A DNA stretch of 51,897 nt, from positions 1-51,897 of the IMG/VR virus record IMGVR_UViG_3300032893_000068. One strand, written 5' to 3'. The notes under the pieces were generated by a model. It worked only from the letters and a program-made list of their open reading frames with translations. It ran no database searches and was not told where the DNA came from. The DNA comes from a virus. The translations under genes were made by a program, and so were the position numbers. Below are positions 16,094 through 23,649 of this stretch, one piece after another; positions within the stretch are counted from its first letter, which is position 1, and each line of letters begins with the position of its first letter.

Positions 16094-19000
16094 TTATCGA
16101 ATTCTAACTGCTGAAATTCGACCGTAAAATTGTGGTTGAGTTCCACTACTAAAAGTAGTACTGACTTTTAAATAATGGGTTGTCGTTCCTGACAAAGAAA
16201 CTCTATATCCTGGAATTGCTGCTGAAGTTTGTGTACTACCAGTAATTTGAAAATATCCAGTTAAAGAAATTTCATTATCTCCCAAACTAAGTCCAGTTCC
16301 ACTATCTCCTGAGGTAGTACTAACTCCCATAGCATAATTAGAAACTGTTGTATTGGTATTGTCTAAAAAATTTCCAATTACTGAAATTAACCAGTCACCC
16401 GCTGTAAGACTAATTGATGTAGCATCAGCCCAAGTAACACTATTACTAAGTGAAACAGCAGATACAGCAGATGAAACAGTTTGTCCAACATTTCCAGCAG
16501 CAGCATTATCATTTGTTGTTGTACCAACAATTCCTTGAGTGGATGTTGAAGTAAATGCAATATTTCCTGAGAATGTACTAGCACCAGCAGAAGAAATACT
16601 TTGTCTAGCTCCCCAAGATGATCCATTAAATGTCCAAAATTCTAATCCTGTTCCAGCCGATTGGGTAGCAGCTGCCACAATTCCACTTGTACCAGCATTA
16701 TTATACCCAAGAATTATACCTGGTTTATCAGAAATTTGAGAAGAAGTTGATTTGCCCCGAATAACTGACATAAATGCGCCGCCAGTTATATTTGTACCAG
16801 CTTCTACATCTAAACTTAATTGGGGAGTTAAACGAATACCAACTTGATGATTCGTACTATCTACATATAAATCATTCGTATTAACTGCTAGTGTATTTCC
16901 AGATGATCCAGATACTGCCAAATTCGGAGTAGTTGCTGTTCCAGTAAATGTTGGACTTGCTATAGGAGCTTTAGCATTCAGTTGTGTTTGTATAGCTGAA
17001 GTTACGCCAGAAACGTACCCAATTTCTGTGGCTGTAGTTGTAGCAGCAATAGGAAGGCCATTTGAATCTGAAACAAGTGCGCGACTTCCTGTAATAAGAG
17101 TAAGTCCAGAAACAGTTGTTCCATTAGCAGCATAATAAGTAAGTTGATATTGAGTACCTGAGGATACTGTACCACTTCCACCACCAACTGAAAGAGGAGT
17201 CCAAACACTACTTGCTCGCAAAAATAATTCAGCTAAATCTGTATCGTAAACAACTAATCCATCAGTAGGACTTGAAATAGCATTGCGTTGCATAGTAGTC
17301 ATACGCGGTGGCAAGAAACCTTTAGTCGTTGAAGTCAAACTTAAAATTGAAGATGAATCAAGAGTAGAACCAAGAGCAAGTGTTCCAAATTGAACATTGG
17401 CTGAAGTATCAATATTTTGCGGAGTACCAAAAGTGACTGTTCCAGCACCATGAGTAATAGTTACTTGATTAGTTGTTGGAGTAAGAGTTTTATACTCATT
17501 TGCCGTAGCGCCAGCATTTGCACCAATAATCTGATTGGCTATTCCAGGAGCTATTTTTGTAATAGCAATAGCAGCCGAAGCTGAAATATCAGCATTTACA
17601 ATCTGACCCCAACCTGAAAGAATAAAATTAGATGTTCCACCAGCATCAGGTACAGTATATATACGACTGGCTGCTGGGGCGCTTACTGAGATTGTAGTAG
17701 TATTTGTAGTACCAAGAACTAATTGATTGGATGTTGCACTTATAAGTAATGCAGTTGATAAATATAAATTTTTCCAATGATTAGTTCCAGCTATACCAAG
17801 ATTATATGTATTAGTTGAAGCGGGATAGAAACCATTGCTACTTTCAGTAATCCAAACTGCTGCGCCATTTGATGTATAGCCCAGCATATTAGTTCCAGCT
17901 TTATAAAATCCGGTATTTACAGCATTAGATAATTTTAATGATGGAGAACTCGATGATCCATCAGCAAATGCTAAAGGTGTTTCAATAGTAAAAATACTGA
18001 CAGGAGATGTACTATCTAAGGTAACAGTGCCACCTGGAAAATTATTTCCATAAAGTGTATTTTTATTGGTTTGTCCAGCAGTACCTTCACTGTAATAAAG
18101 AGTTGTAGAACTTACAGTACCAGTATTTCCAGCAATGACACAACCAGTAGTTCCGATAGCTGTATTTGGGCCACCAAGAAGTGCAATAGCAGCAGCCCCA
18201 GATAAAGTTGTATCCCAACTTGGAATACTATTATTAGCAATGACAATCCCAGGAGCATCTTGAGCAACAATAGCATTATCAATACAACCATCAATTATAT
18301 TATTGACAATTTGACAGCCAGTTGCTACTCGTGTATCGCCACTTACTTGATTTGCAGCAGAAACAAAAATTGCAGATGATCCACCGTTGGAAATATAATT
18401 TCCTTGAATTAATACATTGCTTGGAGCACCTAATAGTCCAGGAGCAAGATAACCGTAAATATGAATAGACCCATTCTCAATATAGTTATTGATAATTCGA
18501 GATTTTACCATCCCAAAATCAGACCAAATTTGACCATTATGGGATGAAGCTCCTGTAGATTTATTCCCAATCCATAGAGCATCAGTTACATGAACATTGT
18601 CAATTGCAGTTCCATTTGGAGATTTGATCCAGTTAAAAGCAAAAGTTGAATGAGATGTATTTCCTCCACCAATAGAATCTTGATTACCATGTTTTCCACA
18701 ATCCTCAATTACACAGAAAGCAACTGTAGGATTAAGCAATCCATAAGTTCCATCATCTGCTGCCATGTGGAATCCATATCCCTGAGAACTAAGAACATGA
18801 ACACGAGTAGCTAAGAAATCGGTCATGTTAAATACGCCATATCCTTGACCAGTTCCATCCCCAGTAGCATTTGGCATACCAGAACAATCAAGTTTTATAT
18901 CAACAATAGCTGCGCCCATTCCAGGAGAAACAGTAGTGTAAAGTGTTCCATTAGCTTGGGCGCTGTAAACAAGAGCAGTATCAACTGGAAAAGATCCAGA

Positions 19001-19705
19001 TTTTGCAATGATAGATGATCGCTCAATTCCTGCACCCTTTAACATAATATTAGAAGGATGATAAATACTATTTGTTACTGCGTAATTTTTTGTAAGTAAA
19101 ACAGTGCCACCACCAGCAGCACTAACTGCTGTTATAGCATTACGAATGGCTGTAGTATCATCAGTAGTTCCATCACCAATAGCTCCATATTGCTCAACTG
19201 GCACAATAAGCATATTGTATTGTTTATTATTAAGTTGAGTTTGAATGGATGAAGTTACCCCATTGACATAACTAATCTCAGTTGCAGTAGTAGTTGCTAC
19301 AACTAAATTTCCACTTCCATCAGTAACTATAGCGCGAGATGGGGTATAAATTCCCCCACCGCCAATTGGAACACCATTAAAAGTAAGTTGGTCTGAAGAA
19401 TTAACTAAAAGAGAAAGATCAGCATTATTAGCAGCATTTCTCCATGAAATAGAGTCTGAAGTATTTGCAAGGCGCAGAATTCCAGTAGAAGCAATATTAA
19501 TTGTTTTGCTTTTGTAATAAAGAGACTTTAGACCAAAAGAAGCGCCAAAATCTGTCTCTGTAGACAGAGTAAAAGCTCCTCCGGTCTTTTGCAAACAACC
19601 AGCAGCAATAGCAATAAGGTAGTTGCTAACATTATTTCCCCACCCTACTTCTCCCGTTGCGGGGATGATGTAGTTCTGACCATTAAATGTAACCAATGAC
19701 GACAT
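16094..19705 (-). CDS. Tailspike / tail fibre with pectate-lyase-like beta-helix
   Basis: This 1203-residue protein is the longest in the window. The segment QYGAIGDGTTDDTTAIRNAI (about residues 172-191) is the signature opening of the pectate lyase superfamily beta-helix; GGGTVLLTKNYAV follows, and then N-rich rungs to about residue 540. A spike that binds or cleaves a surface polysaccharide is likely; catalytic acids cannot be identified by eye. A motif of the form ATTTATEI.YV.GVTS.IQTQLN occurs twice, once before the beta-helix (~137-159) and once in the C-terminal half. The last ~120 residues form a beta-sandwich-like tip. Confidence 0.82.
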   Translation of the reverse strand: MSSLVTFNGQNYIIPATGEVGWGNNVSNYLIAIAAGCLQKTGGAFTLSTETDFGASFGLKSLYYKSKTINIASTGILRLANTSDSISWRNAANNADLSLLVNSSDQLTFNGVPIGGGGIYTPSRAIVTDGSGNLVVATTTATEISYVNGVTSSIQTQLNNKQYNMLIVPVEQYGAIGDGTTDDTTAIRNAITAVSAAGGGTVLLTKNYAVTNSIYHPSNIMLKGAGIERSSIIAKSGSFPVDTALVYSAQANGTLYTTVSPGMGAAIVDIKLDCSGMPNATGDGTGQGYGVFNMTDFLATRVHVLSSQGYGFHMAADDGTYGLLNPTVAFCVIEDCGKHGNQDSIGGGNTSHSTFAFNWIKSPNGTAIDNVHVTDALWIGNKSTGASSHNGQIWSDFGMVKSRIINNYIENGSIHIYGYLAPGLLGAPSNVLIQGNYISNGGSSAIFVSAANQVSGDTRVATGCQIVNNIIDGCIDNAIVAQDAPGIVIANNSIPSWDTTLSGAAAIALLGGPNTAIGTTGCVIAGNTGTVSSTTLYYSEGTAGQTNKNTLYGNNFPGGTVTLDSTSPVSIFTIETPLAFADGSSSSPSLKLSNAVNTGFYKAGTNMLGYTSNGAAVWITESSNGFYPASTNTYNLGIAGTNHWKNLYLSTALLISATSNQLVLGTTNTTTISVSAPAASRIYTVPDAGGTSNFILSGWGQIVNADISASAAIAITKIAPGIANQIIGANAGATANEYKTLTPTTNQVTITHGAGTVTFGTPQNIDTSANVQFGTLALGSTLDSSSILSLTSTTKGFLPPRMTTMQRNAISSPTDGLVVYDTDLAELFLRASSVWTPLSVGGGSGTVSSGTQYQLTYYAANGTTVSGLTLITGSRALVSDSNGLPIAATTTATEIGYVSGVTSAIQTQLNAKAPIASPTFTGTATTPNLAVSGSSGNTLAVNTNDLYVDSTNHQVGIRLTPQLSLDVEAGTNITGGAFMSVIRGKSTSSQISDKPGIILGYNNAGTSGIVAAATQSAGTGLEFWTFNGSSWGARQSISSAGASTFSGNIAFTSTSTQGIVGTTTNDNAAAGNVGQTVSSAVSAVSLSNSVTWADATSISLTAGDWLISVIGNFLDNTNTTVSNYAMGVSTTSGDSGTGLSLGDNEISLTGYFQITGSTQTSAAIPGYRVSLSGTTTHYLKVSTTFSSGTQPQFYGRISAVRIR

Positions 19706-19737
19706 AGGTTATCCTTTGAGACTAAAGATGAACTGAC

Positions 19738-20277
19738 TTACGATGCGGAACCGTAGTTTTTAGAAACCTGTTTGCCGTCCGATCCACCTGAAAAGGCTGT
19801 TGCAGTGACATTGGTAAGACCTTCAGAAATCTGAAGTCCATTGCCCATTTTGCCAGGAACAACTGCTGTGATTGTTACAACACCCAAAGCAGATGTAGCT
19901 GTAACCACGCCAGACAAAGCTGCAACACTGTTGATAGCAAGAGCAATATTGGCAGCTTGAGTTGTTGGTGTAGCACTAATATTGAATTCACCATTGGCTG
20001 GAACTGCCCCAGATGTTTTCGCTGTGAGAGTCGTGTTAGCTACCAATGCTGTTTCACTATCTACAGCAGATCCAGTTGAGGTCATTGTAGCTGTGGCTTG
20101 AACCACTCCTGTAGCAACTTTAGTATATGAAGTTTGATTTCCGTCAACAATGGAGGTAAACAAAGCCTCAACAGCTTGTTCACTATAGGATGTGGCATTG
20201 GTATCAATGTCAAGTTTGGCTTGCATTGTTGTGGCTGAATCTGGAACTGAATGAATTATACGAACGAAAGATGACAT
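19738..20277 (-). CDS. Probable capsid-associated (decoration) protein
   Basis: The 179-residue product is rich in A, T, S and V and contains blocks such as ITAVVPGKMGNGLQISEG, seen in phage head decoration or coat-accessory proteins. It lies between the major capsid gene and the tailspike. It has its own good ribosome binding site after the two post-capsid hairpins. Confidence 0.5.
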   Translation of the reverse strand: MSSFVRIIHSVPDSATTMQAKLDIDTNATSYSEQAVEALFTSIVDGNQTSYTKVATGVVQATATMTSTGSAVDSETALVANTTLTAKTSGAVPANGEFNISATPTTQAANIALAINSVAALSGVVTATSALGVVTITAVVPGKMGNGLQISEGLTNVTATAFSGGSDGKQVSKNYGSAS

Positions 20278-20316
20278 TTAATTTCTCCTAAAAATATGAT
20301 TGATGTGTTGGATGAT

Positions 20317-20349
20317 AGGCCCTAGAAGGAATAAAACCTTCTAAGGCCC
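20317..20349 (-). other. Strong hairpin downstream of capsid gene
   Basis: In the minus-strand RNA about twelve pairs form between GGCCTTAGAAGG and CCTTCTAGGGCC (one G-U) across a seven-base loop. No U-tract follows, so it is not a classic intrinsic terminator; protection of the capsid mRNA 3' side is possible. Confidence 0.55.
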
Positions 20350-20357
20350 ATTTTTTC

Positions 20358-20378
20358 AACACACCATTACAGTGTGTT
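20358..20378 (-). other. Second hairpin downstream of capsid gene
   Basis: AACACAC and GTGTGTT form a perfect seven-pair stem with a seven-base loop, directly after the capsid stop codon and before the larger hairpin at 20317-20349. In the minus-strand RNA the stem is followed by G and then six A residues, again not a terminator signature. Confidence 0.5.
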
Positions 20379-20387
20379 TGAAACTGA

Positions 20388-21665
20388 TTAGCTTAACGAA
20401 ATGTTGTAGATCAACACGCAGCGAGCCGGAAGCTCAATGAAGATTTGCTGGTTTGTCCACAGACGCAACTCATAAGCATTGTAGCCAGGAACATATTGGA
20501 AGAATTCATCACTGCCCATAACTTGCGGCATGAATTCAATATCCATAGAACCAATACGTTGCATGTGTTCAAAAGGCAAAATGAAGCAATCGCCTTGTTT
20601 CACATACAGGCTAGGAGTGATATTCATCGTACCATTCTGCGAATAGAACGTGAGCTTCTCAGCGCCATTCTCCATAACAGATTTCTTATACGAGCTATCA
20701 AACCGACGCGCACCAGATTGAGATGTAACCAAGTTCGCCCAAACTTTCGGGTTCACCAGAACATCCACTTCTGTATCCAAACCACGACCAACAGCAATAG
20801 CAACAGCATTTTGCAGAGCCAAGAAGGTTAGTTTACCAGAGTTGTTATCGACAGTGTTAGCTTTCCACAAGTCATAGGTCGCAGCACTGATATTGAATAG
20901 CGTACCTGTGTTTGTTAGGATTGTATACACACCTGTCATTTCATTTCCATAAGCACTATTGAAATAAATATCCAGAGTTGTAGGAGTCGTCACAACTAAC
21001 GCATGAAGGGCAGCAATACCAGTTGTAGAGCCACTTACTGTCAATGTGCGAAGGGTCGGGTTAACTGCTGTAATTGTAAAGATTGAATCAGCACCCGAAC
21101 TAACAAGTGTAACACCATTATAGAACTGAACTTGGTTGTTCACTGTCCCGGCCCAAATACCATCACTCCAAGAAGCTTCTGTGAAAGCAACGATTTCATG
21201 CGTTGTGTCCACATTCGAGGAACCAGTAAGAGCCGTTTTACCTAAACCCGCACCACCATACAACGCAGCCAATTCGACACGTTTGGACATCGAATCAATC
21301 ATACGCTTTGTGATGAGTTTGGTAGCCGACAAGAACGCTGCGCCCGATCCGAGGGACTGGGAGAGAGCGTCATAAGAGATTTGAGAAACCAGCGTGATTT
21401 GCGCGGGACGCACTTGAGCATCCGGCACGTTCAAGCTGATAGGGCCGTTCAACGCATAGTTACCAGCGTTATTCGCGGCATAGGTGAAGCCAGCTTCATC
21501 CGACAAGATAACGGGGGTGTGGAAAGCGTTACCGACGAGTGTAGCTTTGTTGAATTCTACGTTCTTCAACAGAACGCGGGACTCAGGGATCGCATCTTGA
21601 ATACCTTTCGGATTGTAGCGTTCCTTAAAATCACCGATAATTGACGAGGGAATTGTTGCAGCCAT
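20388..21665 (-). CDS. Major capsid protein
   Basis: The 425-residue protein has the position and make-up of an HK97-fold coat protein. It has an extended N-terminal arm, a long central helix region (AAFLSATKLITKRMIDSMS...), an inserted Thr/Val-rich beta domain (about residues 170-260, with Ig-like composition), and a C-terminal domain with FDSSYKKSVMENGAEKL and a YVPGYNAYELRL segment. It follows scaffold and portal in order and has a strong AAGGAAG site nine bases before ATG. Structured RNA flanks the gene on both sides. Confidence 0.82.
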   Translation of the reverse strand: MAATIPSSIIGDFKERYNPKGIQDAIPESRVLLKNVEFNKATLVGNAFHTPVILSDEAGFTYAANNAGNYALNGPISLNVPDAQVRPAQITLVSQISYDALSQSLGSGAAFLSATKLITKRMIDSMSKRVELAALYGGAGLGKTALTGSSNVDTTHEIVAFTEASWSDGIWAGTVNNQVQFYNGVTLVSSGADSIFTITAVNPTLRTLTVSGSTTGIAALHALVVTTPTTLDIYFNSAYGNEMTGVYTILTNTGTLFNISAATYDLWKANTVDNNSGKLTFLALQNAVAIAVGRGLDTEVDVLVNPKVWANLVTSQSGARRFDSSYKKSVMENGAEKLTFYSQNGTMNITPSLYVKQGDCFILPFEHMQRIGSMDIEFMPQVMGSDEFFQYVPGYNAYELRLWTNQQIFIELPARCVLIYNISLS

Positions 21666-21800
21666 TGTAGATTACTTCCTTTTAAATGAATTTTTATTTG
21701 TTACGTTTTATTCAATAGGAACTTAGACAGGAATAGACTTAGGTGTGTCATCAACAGTTTTCACCATTTCTATTGCGTTATGGGCTTCTATTTTGCTCTG

Positions 21801-21826
21801 CCACCGTCCCTACATTGCAGGGGTGG
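21801..21826 (-). promoter_or_regulatory. Hairpin in capsid-gene leader
   Basis: In the minus-strand leader CCACC pairs with GGTGG and an inner CCT with AGG across GCAATGT, with a small bulge. It lies between the tRNA(CAU) gene and the capsid start and could shape the 5' end of the capsid mRNA after tRNA processing. Confidence 0.4.
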
Positions 21827-21837
21827 GAGGACTTATA

Positions 21838-21912
21838 TGGTAGCGGAAGATGGAATCGAACCACCGATCTTAAGCTTATGAGGCTTACGAGATGCCATTT
21901 CTCTATTCCGCG
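21838..21912 (-). tRNA. tRNA-Met-type, anticodon CAU, with encoded CCA
   Basis: The 75-base gene folds as a full cloverleaf: D arm GAGA/TCTC, anticodon arm TAAGC-CTCATAA-GCTTA (anticodon CAT), T arm GGTGG-TTCGATT-CCATC and an encoded CCA. Acceptor position 1 is C facing U72, which is unpaired, and position 11:24 is A:U. Both are initiator-tRNA hallmarks, but the three consecutive G:C pairs of the initiator anticodon stem are missing. It could serve as initiator, elongator or, after modification, Ile tRNA. Confidence 0.93.
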
Positions 21913-21985
21913 AATTGGCTTGATTTTTTACATGGATTGCAAGCCAGCGGCCATGTTGCTCAATCTTTCGATATTTTGCGAATTA

Positions 21986-22044
21986 TAGGCTTTCCCTGAC
22001 CAGGGGCGTCATTACGCTAGGGGAAGTCAACCCCAAAACGCCTA
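21986..22044 (-). ncRNA. Cloverleaf-like structured RNA of unknown class
   Basis: A closing stem (TAGGC 21986-21990 with GCCTA 22040-22044, extended by TTT/AAA) encloses three perfect four-pair hairpins. They are CCCT-GACC-AGGG, GCGT-CATT-ACGC and GGGG-AAGTCAA-CCCC; the first two abut with no linker. The result is a compact four-way junction about 59 bases long, beginning three bases after the stop of the 22047-22259 gene on the minus strand. It lacks an anticodon arm and T loop, so it is not a normal tRNA, and no U-tract follows. The evidence is pairing potential alone; the strand is assigned from late transcription. Confidence 0.55.
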
Positions 22045-22046
22045 AA

Positions 22047-22259
22047 TTATGCGAATTGTTTACTAAGTGCTGCTTCAAGAACCAGAATTGATTGATCCCA
22101 GGCATCAGCATCACTAAGTCGCTTCGTCCCTAATACTAAATCTTCTTCTATATATGCTTCATGTACTTCATATCCACCATTTTTTTCAAGAAGAAAATAG
22201 GCAATAATTGGCTTTACTTTTCGTACTTCAGCAATAGATTTAACAGTTTCCTTAGCCAT
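22047..22259 (-). CDS. Small hypothetical protein between scaffold and capsid
   Basis: The 70-residue product is soluble-looking and acidic to neutral, with a beta-rich centre (IIAYFLLEKNGGYEVHEAYIEE) and a helical C-terminus. Its ATG overlaps the scaffold stop by one base, so the two are co-translated. A head-assembly accessory role is inferred from location. Confidence 0.6.
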   Translation of the reverse strand: MAKETVKSIAEVRKVKPIIAYFLLEKNGGYEVHEAYIEEDLVLGTKRLSDADAWDQSILVLEAALSKQFA

Positions 22260-23221
22260 TATCTTCCACCTCGCTCTCTTTCCTCTTTTGCAGCACGATC
22301 AATGGATTTCCAATACTCATGTGAATTTTTCCATTTCTTTTCTTCTGGCTTCGCAGATCCAGCCTCACCTGCTGCGCCAGCTTTACCACCTTTCAACGGA
22401 TCTTTCACTTTGGTAAGGCTATGTTTCAAAATTGCATCTACAGCTTCTTGGCCGATCAATTCAATCAATTGTTCTGGTGAAGCACCGCGAAGAACACCGC
22501 TCAGTCCACTACGAACTTCTTTGACAACCAATGGAGCTACTTCTTTCATCGAAAGAAGAACACCATGCTTCTGTCGAACTTGATCTACTGCACGAGCTAA
22601 TTCAGCGACAATTCGTGCTGTCTTAGGCAACTGCGGAAAGGCTTCAAGAGCCTCAATTGCTTCTGCATGAAACCGCTGTTCCAATGCTTTAGCTTCTCGT
22701 TCAATCTTGGCTTGTTCTCGTGTTTGTTTTTCAGCAGCTTCTCTTTCTTCGTACTCTTTGATTTTCTTTTGGGCTTTTTCAAGCTCAATTTCACGAGGAT
22801 CACGAAGTTGATTTTTTACATCCTCTGCAACCTCATCATAAGCAAATTTCTTTGGGTCAAGACCAGTTTTTTCAAGAAATCCTTTCGGATCTTCTTTCGC
22901 CATTTTGAAAACTCGCATGGCTTCTTTCTTGGCTTTGCTGGCCTCTAAAAATTTCTTATCGGCACCCTTGGCTTTTTCAATCAAAGCTTTCATTTCGGCT
23001 ACAGTATATTCTTCACCTTCGCCAATTTTAATCTTCTCAATCGCCGTCTTTACTTCAGCTTTATCTGCTGCTGTAACAGAGGCAGCTTTTGTGTCTGTAC
23101 CTTTGTTTACTGGTTCACCATTCGGTTTAACCAATGCACCTTCTGCTTTGACATTGCTCAGATTGGATAAATCTGGCGTTGCATTGGGTGTAGCTGGTGC
23201 TACTGGGGCATTGTCTGCCAT
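22259..23221 (-). CDS. Scaffolding protein
   Basis: The 320-residue product is typical of podovirus scaffolds: a disordered Ala/Pro-rich N-terminus, then almost continuous charged helix (K, E, A-rich; for example KKIKEYEEREAAEKQTREQA) and a basic C-terminus that would bind coat protein. It sits directly upstream of the capsid gene, the standard order. No protease motif is visible. Confidence 0.7.
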   Translation of the reverse strand: MADNAPVAPATPNATPDLSNLSNVKAEGALVKPNGEPVNKGTDTKAASVTAADKAEVKTAIEKIKIGEGEEYTVAEMKALIEKAKGADKKFLEASKAKKEAMRVFKMAKEDPKGFLEKTGLDPKKFAYDEVAEDVKNQLRDPREIELEKAQKKIKEYEEREAAEKQTREQAKIEREAKALEQRFHAEAIEALEAFPQLPKTARIVAELARAVDQVRQKHGVLLSMKEVAPLVVKEVRSGLSGVLRGASPEQLIELIGQEAVDAILKHSLTKVKDPLKGGKAGAAGEAGSAKPEEKKWKNSHEYWKSIDRAAKEERERGGR

Positions 23222-23286
23222 ACTATTTCTCCTTTAACGCTGTTCTCTTAATACTGCGGAACCTACGTGGCCTCAACTACTACTGC

Positions 23287-23640
23287 TTAAAGATATTCGA
23301 TGTTGACGATAACTTGATTCGCGGCAGGAGCCGTGTTATCATTATCAGCTACGCCAGTAGAAGCCCTCATGCTTATTCCTGTCGTAAAATTGATTCCATC
23401 TACTGAACTCCACGGTAAAGTTTGATTCGCTTGCAACGGAATCGTATGCGTGGGAGTGTCACTACTTGTCGGGGCTGTTGCTTTGTCGTACAACTTCACA
23501 TACACAATAGAACCAGCCGTGTTAGACAAAAGTGCTGTGAAAATTTGTCCTGCATTCGCTTTAGCAATCTGACCTGTTGTAGACAGATTGATATTACGAT
23601 ATGTTTTGTAGGGAAAATTCCCTGTTAGTAAGTTTGACAT
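23287..23640 (-). CDS. Small beta-rich virion protein (decoration-like)
   Basis: The 117-residue product contains SIVYVKLYDKATAPTSSDTP and TGVADNDNTAPAANQVIVNI, a pattern recurring in small phage head proteins. Its core resembles the YVKLG domains of the PVSGTVTA cassette at 3.8-4.8 kb, so distant homology within this genome is possible. Confidence 0.55.
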   Translation of the reverse strand: MSNLLTGNFPYKTYRNINLSTTGQIAKANAGQIFTALLSNTAGSIVYVKLYDKATAPTSSDTPTHTIPLQANQTLPWSSVDGINFTTGISMRASTGVADNDNTAPAANQVIVNIEYL

Positions 23641-23649
23641 TTGAAATCC

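Noticed and set aside
20317-20378. Intrinsic terminator after the capsid gene
   Set aside because: Neither stem is followed by a U-tract in the minus-strand RNA.
21986-22044. A third tRNA gene
   Set aside because: The structure has three four-pair hairpins but no seven-base anticodon loop between five-pair stems and no TTCGA T loop.
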